Source: Brachypterus glaber
Taxonomy: Eukaryota > Arthropoda > Insecta > Coleoptera > Kateretidae
DNA length: 64,000 bases
Reading direction: 5' to 3'
NCBI GenBank assembly: GCA_958510825.1
Contig: OY294045.1
Location: 8,917,916 to 8,981,915, forward strand
Within the stretch, counting starts at the first letter, position 1. Every line of letters begins with the position of its first letter. Of the stretch, positions 43,995 to 55,375 are shown one piece after another. Position numbers and translations under genes: made by a program. The notes beneath the pieces were generated by a model that was given only the letters and a program-made list of their open reading frames with translations, made no database searches and was not told where the DNA came from.

Positions 43995-44735
43995 GTTACC
44001 TTTATCTTATTGTAAATTATTATTTAAAATCTAAGACAGATAGATGCCAATGATGGCAGATGAAGTACTGGGGTATAAAACACTTTTTTTTTGAAAAATT
44101 TTCCCCCTCATATCGTGAAAAAATCATAACCAAATTCTGTGCCAAATTTCAGCTCAAAAAAATCAAATTAGGGTACGCCCCACTGTATTTAAAAATTATA
44201 AATTACTTACTTAGAATGCATCAATCAAATGGGCATTTATCTGTAGATTCAGGCAATGCTGACTGCAGGATGGTCACGGATTTGACTGTAATTTGGTTTA
44301 TGAGTTCTATATGACACCAGAAAAGATCCCTCAGAGAATTTTACTCCAAAAAGGCCTACTTTGTGAGATATGATTTTTTTAGTATTTTCAAGAAATTGTT
44401 ACATGTTTATCTTAGAGCACTGGATAGGCAGATTTGTTAGGGTGGGTAGGTAGTTTACACACTACACAAAAGAGTGGTTCCTGCGGAACCACTCAAACTA
44501 CCCACCTACCCTAACAAACATACCTATCTCTACTTTATCTTATTGTAAATTCTTGTTTAAAATCTGAGACAGATAGATGCCAATGATAGCAGATGAAGTA
44601 CTGGGGTATTTCAAAAAATCATAACCAAATTCTGTGCCAAATTTCAGCTCAAAAAAATCAAATTAGGATACACCCCACTTTGTTTAAAAATTGGAAATAC
44701 TTAGAATGCATCACTCATATGCAATGCTGTCAAAT
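43995..44735 (+). repeat. Direct duplication (~200 bp) separated by ~330 bp
   Basis: TTATCTTATTGTAAATT to ACTTAGAATGCATCA occurs at 43999-44222 and 44537-44712. Between matching blocks such as GACAGATAGATGCCAATGAT and AAATTTCAGCTCAAAAAAAT there are small deletions in the second copy. No function was identified. Confidence 0.75.
44433..44518. repeat. Two-tier perfect hairpin
   Basis: TTTGTTAGGGTGGGTAGGTA with GTTT pairs perfectly with its complement ending 44518. Inside, GAGTGGTTCC-TGC-GGAACCACTC forms a second perfect stem at 44472-44494. The 86-nt unit lies in the spacer of the direct duplication. Confidence 0.75.
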
Positions 44736-46110
44736 CTTTGCTCATTAGTAACCAGCGAGCAGAGCGTTTGCAGACAATTCTCTTGCTAATTGGAAATAAA
44801 AACAAGACTTCACTATTAATAGGTGTTGGGAGTATACCGAGGAGTATACAAAATGATTTTGTTTATTATATTATTCAAAGCGCCTAGAACAAACAATATT
44901 ATACGGTAGTTTCGAATTCAAAAAAAATCAAAAATCGTCCTGGACAAAAAAGTCTTAGATATAAATTTGTTTCATAAAAAAACAAGCAACTTTTTTTTTT
45001 GAAATGTCCGTCTGTCCGTCTGATGTCACGTTTTTTGTTGACACGATAACTCAAGAACAAATTATCCGATCGACTTAAAATATTCAGGAAAAATCAAGTT
45101 CTACGTATTGTTTTTGAAAGTAATCCCCCCAAAAACAAAAAAGTTATGGAGGTTAAACTTTTTAAAAAATCGAAAAAAGCTGCAAGAAAATTCCGATTAA
45201 CGTAACTTTTTCAGGAAAAATTATTTTTATTATAACGACACTCCCAAGCAACAAGGATGTAACTTAAGTTAGACCCATTTTGAGTTATACTCATAGGTAA
45301 ACGCCTTGAAAAAAGACACACATGGTGGTACTACTCAGATTTCTCCACAGGCCATTTTAACCAAAAGTTTACCTAAAAACACTAAAGTAAAAAATTTTAA
45401 TCTTGAATATTATCAGAAACAAACAATAACTAAACAATAAAAACTTATACAGTTAAATAGAGAATTTTATAAGCTTTCAAATGACGTATCGCATGGCTTC
45501 CTTTTCCACTTCAATCATTTACCCACCCTTAAATAACAAAAAAAAATATTTTAGAAATTTAGCTGTCGTGAAAAATGACAATATATGAGTTACGGCTTTG
45601 TTGCTTGTGGGTATCGATAAGAATCTATTCCACTAATTTTAAAAGTAATACGCCAACAACAAAAAAAGTTATCGAGGGTAGGTTGTCCGACTATATGCCA
45701 CAAAAAAGTTACAATTTTGATTAATAAAAAATATACTAGCTGTCAATAACCTTTTTTTATTTTTCTTATATTTTTTATATGAAACTAATTTTTGTTTTTT
45801 TTTCTTATTAGGTAATATTTAACATATTCAAAAGAAAAGGTAAAGATATTTTGTTGAATTAAACTGTAAAGGGATTTCCGGTTCTCGTGCCGAAACAAAG
45901 AAGGATATAGATTTGAGGAAAAAATTATAAAAAAGTAATTTTATATCGTAATATGAACTAAACTGCCTATTAACATAATTAGGAGAACACCAAGGGTTAA
46001 CTATAGCTATTAACTTTATAAAGGTGAGGTTATACATAATTTAAACTTACCCAACTGAAAACCGTTTAATAAAATTCATCCAACAAGTGCCTCTATGTAA
46101 ATCGGATAAT
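44736..46110. other. Repeat-derived spacer
   Basis: The phrase GTCCGTCTGTCCGTCTGATG (45007) and AAAAACAAAAAAGTTATGGA (45131) are generic old-repeat motifs. Apart from the foldback at 45239 nothing is named. Confidence 0.45.
45239..45613. repeat. Inverted-repeat unit (CCCAAGCAACAA ends)
   Basis: CACTCCCAAGCAACAAGGAT then GTAACTTA at the left pairs with TGAGTTAC and TTGTTGCTTGTGGGTA at the right. The inner arms are only weakly matched. Confidence 0.4.
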
Positions 46111-46738
46111 CGTTTTTCTACGACTGCTTTAGAACGTAAGCAAATACACATACTTTTCAGACACAGAATGAATCCATTCTAGCTCTAGATACGATATGAA
46201 TATTCCGTATCAAGTGTTAGAATGAGCACATGTAGTGCCATCTTTTGTTTATAAAAGTAAAGAAAACTGTAGCAAAATTAGCAAAGATATATAGAATAGA
46301 ATAGAATATAGAATAGAATAGAATAGAATAGAATAATTTATTGCAATTTGCGTTAAAATTACATAAAGTTTATTAGTTTTTCTTAATATTTGACCAGTTT
46401 TTTATCAATTTTGATCAAAAAATTAAAACTGCTCCATCTATTGTTAAATATTTAAACCTGATATCTGTCACAAAAATCTGACATAACCTTCAATTTTTGC
46501 ATTATAATTATTAAATATGTGCCAAAATTAAATAAAAATCTTTTTTAAGTACTGATTTGATAAAATTATTAAATAACATTAATTGCTTTATTTAAAAATA
46601 TGTGTTTTGTTGCATTTACAATGTCGAGTCACAAAAAACATTGTTTTTAATCTTGTCCGCAGTTTAAAGCCATACAGTGTTTCATATTTGCAGTCGAAGA
46701 AAAAGTATAGTCTACAACACGTATGGAATAGTCATTAC
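46111..46738 (+). repeat. Dispersed repeat D, copy 1
   Basis: It runs from TTTTTCTACGACTGCTTTAG to CAACACGTATGGAATAGTCA and is about 95% like 50972-51564. Here a GAATA microsatellite (46293-46334) replaces the ATTTTACCATG segment of copy 2. Copies end at the same base and are followed by different hairpins. Confidence 0.8.
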
Positions 46739-46740
46739 CA

Positions 46741-46844
46741 AGTGAGAGAAGTTTAACATTTTTGACCTGCGTCAAATTGTGGGATGAGCGCGCTAGCGCG
46801 AAGCCCGCAAGACGCGGTCTAAAATGTTAAATCTTCACTCACGT
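46741..46844. repeat. Hairpin after repeat D copy 1
   Basis: GTGAGAGAAGTTTAACATTTT with GACCTGCGTC pairs with GACGCGGTC and AAAATGTTAAATCTTCACTCAC. GAGCGCGCTAGCGC, nearly self-complementary, lies near the loop. Confidence 0.65.
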
Positions 46845-46849
46845 GGAAA

Positions 46850-47990
46850 ATATAGTATCTTTTTAACTAGTAGTAAAGTCCAGTACAAATTATTAGCTAT
46901 TTATTTATTTATTTTACTAAAATTTAATGAAAAAGCTTATCAATTTAAAATATCACGCTGGTCGTTTGCGGCCATTAAAAAACAAATGAATAACTTGACA
47001 TTTCTGGCAGAAATTTTCTATTGATCTGCTAAAATTATTAAGTTAGAAAGTGTATCCGTGTTTTCGAAGTGTTTTTTGTAAAACATGTTTTATAGGTACT
47101 AATTTAGTTAATATTTTTTAATTTATCATGCAATGAATAAATTTGGTGCCTAAATAGCAATGTGATTTAATAATTAGGTGAAACGTCAGATGCCAAAACA
47201 GCTGAATAAAAATTCATTATTAACCATGGTGCAATTTCATTATTTTTAGAACCTCTGACGTCATAGGTAGAGAAATAATATTTCTACCAATGAAATGAAC
47301 AGTAATAAAGATGTGCTTTTAGGCTGGTAGTAAAAAAATATTTAAATCGGTTCATTAGATTTGAAGATATTTGACTTTGAAATATTATGGGTGATCCACT
47401 TCAAATTTTGAGTAGTAAAAATTTATATTTGTTTATTTGGAGACCGCAGTGTTCAGCTATCTTTGCCTAGAATCGTAGCAGATGCGGACGTTGGAACATA
47501 ACTTATTTTTTACTAGCAATATTTTTAAAATATTAAAATTTTAATGGTCTTTAATGAAATTTCTTTACAAAAGTTATTAGCAGTAAAACGCTTTTAAAAT
47601 AAAAAATGTTTAAAACGGTATAAAATCATATTGAAAACTATCAAATTGTTATTATATATAAATTTAGTTACCATCGAGGGAATTTTTAATAGGTAATAGG
47701 TTTTATTAAGGTGGGCATTGAAATCGTAAATTTTACAACATTGTTTGATTTTGTTTGACAGGTAAAAATCAATTTTTAAATTAAGGTTATTTATTTGTCA
47801 AATTTAAGACATATCAAAGCATAAACACAGTATACGCTTTGATTTTTTTTTTCTAAAAATTAAAAGTATGATCTGTTTTTTCAAGAAAGATAGTAAATTA
47901 AAAATCGCAATGCAAAAAAACATCTGGGATTTCACAGTGTCTGTAATATCCAAACCTTTCTTTACAAAGATCCATCGTTTTTCCATCAAT
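46850..47990. other. Unassigned spacer
   Basis: No gene is supported. GTTTTTTCAAGAAAGATAGT with AAATTAAAAATCGCA at 47875-47909 matches 22138-22173. Confidence 0.5.
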
Positions 47991-47991
47991 T

Positions 47992-48164
47992 TTGTTTATC
48001 TAAATTTTACTGGGGAACAGCGTGAAGCTTGCTCACAAATAATAAAGGATATAGGGTGTAGAGATTTTAGAAAAATAAAAGACTGGGCTGAGGGCCTGTC
48101 CGGACAGGGTGCACACGAGTGGGACAGAACCAGTCTTTATGAAGAGAATATCCGTGGGCCCGTA
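47992..48164 (+). pseudogene. Host-like or TE-like coding fragment, cut by a transposon
   Basis: This part of a 100-codon frame (47868-48170) has balanced, charged composition (NFTGEQREACSQIIKDIG, RDFRKIKDWAEGLSG, HEWDRTSLYEENIRGP), unlike the F/K/N-rich chance frames around it. Its stop is supplied by the terminal TACACTGA of the CACTG element inserted at 48165. Skipping that element, the frame continues only about eight codons (V-D-I-D-K-R-Y-E) before a stop. I do not recognise the family. Confidence 0.35.
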
Positions 48165-49016
48165 CACTGAGATAAATTTTTACTTCCACTTGCATGGGTA
48201 ATTTACTTGCAGCTGCTGCTGATGTGAAATTACACTCGAAACGTTAATATAAATGCTGTGTGTATTATATTTTTACATCCAGTGTGTAAAGTTTACACCA
48301 ACGCGTAAATATACTTTTTACCTAAAACCCTTCAATTTATTAAAAAAGAAATAGAATAACCATTTTGTTATTTTTCTATTTATGAATAGTGTTTTATGGA
48401 AAAACTACGCAACAGAAAACTAAAACTTATATTCGTAATTAGCGCTACAAAAAGTACCAATATAAAATAGAAACAGAAAACATACACAAGTCTTAACTCA
48501 AAATTTGCAGGCCGGTGTTACCGTCTAAATAAGTAAAATATTATAAAATGTATGTTTTAAGGATATTGTATTAATCACACTTTTTAAATATTTACTTTTA
48601 ATCAACACTTACCAATTATTTCTTTGAAAAATCTGGCACACAAAAAATTATACGTACGCTCTTACAAACGTAAACAATAAATGGTCGACAGCCACCAGAC
48701 TCGATGAAGCAGGAATTCTGGCTTCTCGAGTCCCGTGACTAGCTTAACGCCCGCGATTGGCTGGCTTGTACATCAGAAGTGTGATTTTTAACATCGGGTG
48801 TATTGTTGCTAAAGGTATGTTTATAAAAATACACCTTCTTGAGCTCCGAGTGTATTGTTGCAGAAGGTATAGATGTAAAAATACACACTCTAGGTCAAAA
48901 TCACCTCACCTGTGTAGTGTCACATCAATGTTGATGTACATTTACATAAAGGTTTAAAATTTACACATTTATAGAGTGTATTTTTTTACACCTTTTCAAT
49001 GTAATTTCTTTCAGTG
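48165..49016 (+). mobile_element. CACTG-ended TA-flanked element, copy 1
   Basis: The ends are CACTGAGATAAATTTTTAC and AATTTCTTTCAGTG with TA on both sides. The interior is shared, inverted, with 57502-58037. The blocks are CATCAGCAGCAG-like, TTACATCCAGTGTGTAAAGT, GTGTGATTAATACAATATCC and ATCAACATTGATGT. It lies exactly between two fragments of coding-like sequence. No transposase is present. Small frames inside it are not genes. Confidence 0.75.
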
Positions 49017-49046
49017 TAGATATTGATAAACGTTACGAAATATAGC

Positions 49047-49195
49047 GGCAGGTGCATCTTAAAACTTGATTGATCTTGAACGAGGATATTGCCCTGTGAA
49101 GCACGTGGCAAAAGTCGCTTCTGCGAAAAAAGTGACAGGAATGATTTTGAAATTTACGAGGGATGGCCGCGACCGGTTGTCTTGTTTCGATTTTA
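49047..49195 (+). pseudogene. Coding-like fragment continued at 50897 across a TTAA element
   Basis: This frame starts just after a stop (about AAC TTG ATT) and reads with balanced composition (LERGYCPVKHVAKVASAKK, MILKFTRDGRDRLSCFDF) into TTAA at 49196. If the piggyBac-type element is skipped, the same frame continues from 50897 (IKARDIPCFTFHFT) to TAG at about 50940. The open frame across an excised TTAA element supports both calls. Its frame differs by one base from the fragment at 47992, so an intron or frameshift would be needed to join them. Family not recognised. Confidence 0.35.
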
Positions 49196-49627
49196 TTAAC
49201 CCTCCAGTGGTGGCGTCACGGTATCAGGGACCGGGTTAGGTAAAAACATGTGCTATTTTGCAGCGAGAGCCCGTGGAAAACCATTCTGTCACTAATTCCT
49301 CGACCATGCGAAGTGCAAACTAAAGTGCCAATTTAGTATTGATTAGTCAAGTATGTGAAACGTTACAGCGTGACACAGTGTACGAAACCGGGGCTACTAC
49401 TCGCGTACCACTTTTTGTTTTATATAGTGGAATTTAAGTTATGGTAATTTTATACATTTATATATTTTTATTATATTTTTTTTTTATTTTATTCTGTTTT
49501 TATTGTTTTTAAGTAAATATTATTTTATAGAGGGAATTTTGTTTTTATTTTTATATTTTTTATTTAATATTACCAAAGAGATTTAAATTTTAATTTTATA
49601 CCTAGAATCATATTTTTTTGTCAACTA

Positions 49628-50287
49628 TTGATATATACAAACTTAAACACCCCAAACCACGTGAAACTTGATGATATCAGTATAAAAACAACGAATAACA
49701 CAAAATTCCTTGGTTTATTCTTGGATGAAAATTTAAGTTGGAATATCCATATGGAAGCACTAGCCAAAAAACTTAACACTGTCTTGTATTCCCTTCGTGT
49801 TCTTAAACTTTACGTAAACTTTGAAACCCTAAAGGCGGTTTATCATTCGAATTTCCATTCCATTCTCAAGTATGGGATTATTTTTTGGGGCCAAGCAACA
49901 AATGTACGGGAATTGTTCGCTATACAAAAGCGGACTCTAAGATTAATATTGGGATTAAGATATAATGAGTCATGCAGGGGGCACTTTAGGCACAACAATA
50001 TTCTAACGCTAACAGCAACATATATATATGAACTTTTAACCTTTATGTTTAAAAACAAGCAACTTTTTAATGACATGTTACCAATTAGTAAAAGGAGTAT
50101 AAACTACAACCTCCCACGACATAGGTTAAAACAGTATGAAAAAGGCTGCTATTATTCATGTTTGTCTTTTTTTAATAAACTTCCAAACTCTATAAAAAGT
50201 ACAGGAAATTTAAATTCATTTAAAAACTGTTTGTTTGCATTCCTGGTTCAATTAGAACCATACTCATTGTCTGAATTCGTACTATGA
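49628..50287 (+). pseudogene. Jockey/CR1-type LINE ORF2, C-terminal 219 residues
   Basis: An open frame without internal stops, 5'-truncated, with no genuine start codon. Residues 27-45, KFLGLFLDENLSWNIHMEA, are the post-core KFLGxxxDxxLxWxxH block. LKYGIIFWGQATN (80-92), QKRTLRLILGLRYNESCRGHF (98-118), ILTLTATYIYELLTFM and FFNKLPNSIKSTGNLNSFK follow in the usual order. The endonuclease and RT catalytic core are missing. AATAAA at 50416 and an ATTT tail to 50454 mark the LINE 3' end. The intact frame suggests a fairly recent insertion. Confidence 0.9.
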
Positions 50288-50417
50288 TGTATATTTATTT
50301 ATTTATTTATTATATACCTTATTGTAATATTTGTTCAATTACCGTTTGTGACTAGTTTTCGTGTTTAAGATGGTTTATTCCTTTTTGTATAATGGACATT
50401 CTGTTTTACCTATGAAA

Positions 50418-50455
50418 ATAAAGGCATTATTTATTTATTTATTTATTTATTTATT
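50418..50455 (+). repeat. (ATTT)n tail of the LINE
   Basis: Seven or so ATTT units directly follow AATAAAGGC, the common 3' tail style of jockey/CR1-type LINEs. Confidence 0.85.
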
Positions 50456-50971
50456 GTATAATAAAGTAACAATAAAAATAAGTTAACATGTTGACTGTCA
50501 CATGAATCACATACGATTCATGATACGTTTTCCCACACGTCCATGAGGCATATATAATTCATGGACGTATGAATAAAAAAATATACTAATACGTCCATGA
50601 GTAATATATAAACATGCACCCAAACACTGAAAAAATGGTGTAGATTTTTTTAACATAGAAAAACGTAGTATGCAATGACTTTAAAACTAGATATTGCAAA
50701 AAAACGTCTGAACGTAGGGGGACAAAAAAAACCTTATGGGGACTGTTAACATGTTAAATATACTTTTTTCTAACACCATTTTAAAAATATTTTATAACAA
50801 TTGGTTAAAAATGCAATTATGACCATTTTTTGATAACCCGGTTTCTGAGACCGGGGCCACCACTCACGTTATTAAATAGGCGCCACCACTGGAGGGTTAA
50901 GGCCCGAGATATTCCATGCTTCACATTCCATTTTACATAGTCATCGATGACTCGCAGTTATGTAACATGTT

Positions 50972-51565
50972 TTTTCTACGACTGCTTTAGAATGTAAACA
51001 AATACACACACTTTTCAAACACAGAATGAATCCATTCTAGCTCTAGATACGGTATGAATATTCCGTATCAAGTGTTAGAATGAGCACATGTAGTGTCATC
51101 TCTTGTTTATAAAAGTAAAGAAAACTGTAGCAAAATTAGCAAAAATATATATATTTTACCATGAAATATTGAAATAAGTTTTGCGTTAAAATTACAAAAG
51201 TTTATTAGTTTTTCTTAATATTTTACCAGTTTTTTATTAATTTAGTTCAAAAAATTAAAACTGCTCCGTCTATTGTTAAATATTTAAACCTGATATCTGT
51301 CACAACAATCTGACATAACCTTCAATTTCTGCATTATAATTTGTAAATATGTGCTAAAATTAAATAAAAATCTTTTTTAAGTACTGATTTGATAAAATTA
51401 TTAAATAACATTAATTGCTTTATTTAAAAATATGTGTTTTGTTGCATTTACAATGTCAAGTCACAAAAAACATTGTTTTTAACCTTGTCCGCAGTTTAAA
51501 GCCATACAGTTTCATATTTGCCGTCGAAGAAAAAGTATAGTCTACAACACGTATGGAATAGTCAT
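50972..51565 (+). repeat. Dispersed repeat D, copy 2
   Basis: Matches 46111-46738 from TTTTTCTACGACTGCTTTAG to CACGTATGGAATAGTCATT. It lacks the GAATA microsatellite. Confidence 0.8.
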
Positions 51566-51648
51566 TCCGCGCTCGCGGGACCGTCATACTCGCCTGCCGG
51601 CTCGTATGACAAACTTTTCGCTCGCGCGGAATATTGTCTATTCCATAC
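51549..51648. repeat. Hairpin after repeat D copy 2
   Basis: TATGGAATAGTCATTCCGCG with CTCGCG and GTCATACTCG pairs with CGTATGAC, CGCTCGCGCGGAAT and TATTCCATA. The flanking 71-codon frame is not credited. Confidence 0.65.
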
Positions 51649-51965
51649 TAGTTATAGAATATACTATACTAGTGGCAAAAGTGAAATAGTCGTCGCTGAT
51701 AAGTTGACAGTCAACCAATCAGTCAACCGTTAAATGATATTGAAATTGATGACGTATTAACTTAAACGTCAAAAATACAAACGGAACGACAGGCACGTTT
51801 CTTATGGAAACTGGCTTTATGTCAAAAATTCTGAATTTTTAGTATGATGTAGATTTTATCTTTCTGATCAAACTTAATTTGACGGCTGGTTTTTGAGTTA
51901 TGGGTCAAAAAGTCAAAAACAGTAAAATTTTAATTTTGTTTTTTAAATAAACTGTAATAATAGTA

Positions 51966-52545
51966 ATTATATACCAAGGTAGATAAGACATTTTTTATAG
52001 CCGAGAGTATTAAATCCTGAGCTGCGTAGCAGCGAGGGATTTAAGAGTACGAGGCTATAATAGTCTTCTCTACCCTAGTTTATATATTATTTTTTTCTCT
52101 ACTAGCACTATTTAATAATTTTTATTCAAATAATAAAATAAATTATGAACAGAAATGATATTTCTTGAAATTTTTATAAAAATCAAGTAGTCTTCATCAA
52201 TTACATTTGCTCAAATAAATACTTTGAACTGACGTTTAAAAATTTAGATTTTTAAAAATTGTTTTCATAATATTTAGCTAATTATTGATTGTATTAAATG
52301 GTAATAATTATAATTAATTGTATTTAATAAATAAAAAGTTATTTAAAGCTATTTACTTGGGTTTAATTAGTAAAAATTGCAATAAGAACTGAAACATCTA
52401 AAGTGACAGAAAACAATTGTTTATATTATTTACTCCTACTAGGAGAAAAATAATTATTATTGCTATAGGTGTAGAAAATTGATTTCACAGTCCGAAAACA
52501 TGATAAATAATGGTATGTTCTAAAGCTAGAAGTGAAAAAAATATT
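51966..52545 (+). repeat. Dispersed family C, copy 3
   Basis: TATACCAAGGTAGATAAGAC to AACATGATAAATAATGGTAT. As in copy 2 it has the AGCTGCGTAGCAGCGAGGGA hairpin filler, and it retains CATCAATTACATTTGCTC where copy 1 has its insert. Confidence 0.7.
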
Positions 52546-52932
52546 ACACATAAGTTGGTCTTATCTAATCTAATATGTACTTTATCATTATGAAAGAAAT
52601 AGTCATTTATTTCATTAAAAAAATATGTAATTTTAATATTTTACTCATCCTAAATAAAAAGAAACTTTAGTCCAAACTCGTAAAATTAAATATTAGGTTT
52701 CGCAGAAATAAGCAATTGCCATTTCCATTTTAAAACGGCTAGAAGCTCTGCACAAAACAAAACGAAGTGGAATAACCTTTGTTGTGGCTAGCCTAACTTT
52801 TAGATAGGATTATATCGCCTTCATCATAATATTATTTTCAAGGTTTAGCTCTCAGAGCCGAGATCTAAAATTCACCACCTTTTTAGCAAGACTTTGCGGC
52901 GATAAATACATTTCTAGAATAAGATCCATCCA
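52546..52932. other. Unassigned spacer
   Basis: No gene or element edge was recognised. Confidence 0.5.
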
Positions 52933-53571
52933 CACTGTAAATAAAAATATGGTCATTTACCAGCAAATAAAGTAGGTCATATGTTACCAGCAAAGAAAGT
53001 GGTAAATTTAAATCAGTACTGTAAATTCACTGTTATCTGTAAAAATGTGAATTTTTATTTTGGTATTTTTACTGCTTTCTTTTGTAGAATGTAAGCTATA
53101 ATTATGGTAATTTTCAACCAATATTGTAAATGCAAAATTATTGTACCGACAGGAAAAGAGCTGAGATTTTACTAAACCGAGTAATATTGAGGTTAATTTA
53201 ATAAATATTGTAAATTCACATTCTGACATGGTGAATTTGCTTTAATTATTACGGTTAATACTACTGAAAGATTGACGGACAAATTTACGGTGCGACAGGA
53301 AAAGAGCTGAGATTTTACTAAACCGAGTAATAATAAATATTGTAAATACACGTTCTGACATGGTGAATTTGCTTTAATTATTACGGTTAATACTACTGAA
53401 AGATTGACGGACAAATTTACGGTGCGACAGGAAAAGAGCTAAGATTTTACTAAACCGAGTAATATTGAGGTTAATTTTAATAAATATTGTAAATTCGCGT
53501 TCTGACATGGTGAATTTGCTTTAATTATTACGGTTAATACTACTGAAAGATTGACGGACAAATTTAGAGTG
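52933..53571 (-). mobile_element. CACT-ended element with tandem repeats, copy 2
   Basis: The inverse of 30956-31759. It starts CACTGTAAATAAAAATATGG, has one copy of the CATATGTTACCAGCAAA unit, then three units of about 115-140 bp (CGACAGGAAAAGAGCTGAGA to AGATTGACGGACAAATTTA), and ends AATTTAGAGTG. CA flanks both ends. The unit number differs from copy 1 (three against two). The minus frames in it are repeat readings. Confidence 0.75.
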
Positions 53572-53727
53572 CAGGGTTTCCACAATTCAGGGAGGTTAAG
53601 GAAGTCAGGGAACAGTCTGGGATTTAAAAAATTGTTCTGGAAAAGTCAATTATTTAGCCATTTTTAACAAAAACCGAAAAAAGTCTGGAATTCTATTGAA
53701 ATTTCGAATTTTTTGATTTATATTATA

Positions 53728-54445
53728 CAGAGCGGTCAAAAGTCACCCCCCTCTTAACTTTTGAAGGAGTTTAGATATCGACTTCAAATTTAGAACTCTT
53801 AAATAAGACAACTTAAACTATCTTTAAGCATATATTTGATACTTTTAGCTCTTAAAAAGGGGGGAAGGGGGGCATGGGGCGACATTTTTTTAAATGAAAA
53901 GGGGTCGTGTAATACATCATTTTAAAGCATATAAAATTCTCCATTTAACTGTATATTTTTTATTTTTTTTAAACATTTTTTTTGGGTTTAAAATAGGGTT
54001 GAAAATGGTTATTTTTGTCAAAATTTCTCTAAAAAATCCGAACAATTTTTTAAAAATGCCTAATTTCATAATGAAAAAAAGTAAATTATACTTTTAAACT
54101 AATTTTAGTTGACATAAATAAAAATTAACAAAAAAAAAACTTAAAAATTTATTTTTTTAGCACAGAAAACTGAAAAATCAAAACCTTAAAAAACATGTTC
54201 AAAAATTTAAAAAATCTATGGTTATATAGAGAATTTTAAAGGCTTTAAAATGATGTATCACACGACCCCCCTTTCCCTTTAAAAAAAATTACCCCCATGC
54301 CCCCCTGCTCACATTTTAAGAGATAAAAGTATCAAATATATGCTTAAAGATAGTTTAAGTTGTCTTATTTAAGAGTTCTAAATTTGAAATCGATATCTCA
54401 ACTCGTTCAAAAGTTAAGAGGGGGGGTGACTTTTGGACCGCACTG
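53728..54445. mobile_element. CAGTGCGGTCCAAAAGTC foldback, copy 1
   Basis: The ends CAGAGCGGTCAAAAGTCACC and GGTGACTTTTGGACCGCACTG are flanked by TA. The arms share TTAAATAAGACAACTTAAAC, ATATATTTGATACTTTTAGC and ATTTTAAAGC. The inner T-rich segment TTTTTTTGGGTTTAAAATAG is uninterrupted here, giving the empty site for the insertion at 55621. The 67-codon frame is not a gene. Confidence 0.85.
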
Positions 54446-55375
54446 TATAACAAATTATTTTTTTTTTATTTAAAAATAGTACAAAATAAAACAAATTTTT
54501 TAGAGTATGATATCAAATGAAATATGCCTTTTGGTACATTTAAAAAACATAATAATTTTTAGAATTCAGAGATCAACGCTGCCCACCTAAGAAGGATAAA
54601 ATCGCCTTTTTTTAAAAAACATTTGAAAATAAAATAATATTTTTTGAAATACTTTTTTATTTTTTTTTATGAGCCCACAGGAGAATGTATTATTTTGTTG
54701 GCAGTAGTATTTAGTATGAGTCCTTAATGACCTAAGGACCTTTAGTTAAGGGAACTGCAGTTTTTAATAATATGCGCCAAAAGATTGTGAATGTCTTATG
54801 GGTATATTATCTTACAAATTAAGGAAATTTTTAATAATTTGCAATGCTGTTTTAGGACATGGCAAGTTTAATCTGGAGATGTTGTTTTTGTTCAGATTTA
54901 CAAAGTTTCATTTACATAACACTTTACAGTTTATTTTTTTAAGGTATAGTTATTTTAAATTTGCCGCTAAATACTCCACAAAGTCCGATTTACACTAAAG
55001 CATGTGGCTTGTTTTGAATGTCAACATAACGAAAATTTATAATTTTTGTTTACTTTGTTTTAATGATGTTTTGGTGTAAAAAAAGAGAATTGATAAAACT
55101 GTTGCTAAAAAAACTTTTGTTTAGTCATTTCGCTTACGACGCATGCGTATCTTACATTGCTATGGTAATTTCGAGATTGTTTACAAGCGGGAAGGTTTAA
55201 AATAACTATACCTTAAAAAAATAAACTTTAGTTTACAACAATGTTTGTTTTTGTATGCCCTAGGTAACCTAACCTAGAACCTAGGCTAGGTTCTACACTT
55301 TTTTAGTTTTTGGTCATTCTGTAGCGCTGATTTAAAATGTGCAAAAAATACAAATGTGAAAATCAGTTTCTATAT
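54446..55375. other. Unassigned spacer
   Basis: TGTTTACAAGCGGGAAGGTT at 55178 matches the repeat near 16510. No frame is convincing. Confidence 0.5.

Larger units (their letters stand above)
49200..50896. mobile_element. piggyBac-type element with a LINE inserted in it
   Basis: TTAA at 49196-49199 and 50897-50900 flanks CCCTCCAGTGGTGGCG and its exact complement CGCCACCACTGGAGGG. CCGGGTTA with GGxCCGGGG motifs recur subterminally on both sides (49229, 49388, 50836, 50850). No transposase is present. The only long frame belongs to the nested LINE. Without the LINE the element would be about 850 bp. Confidence 0.8.
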
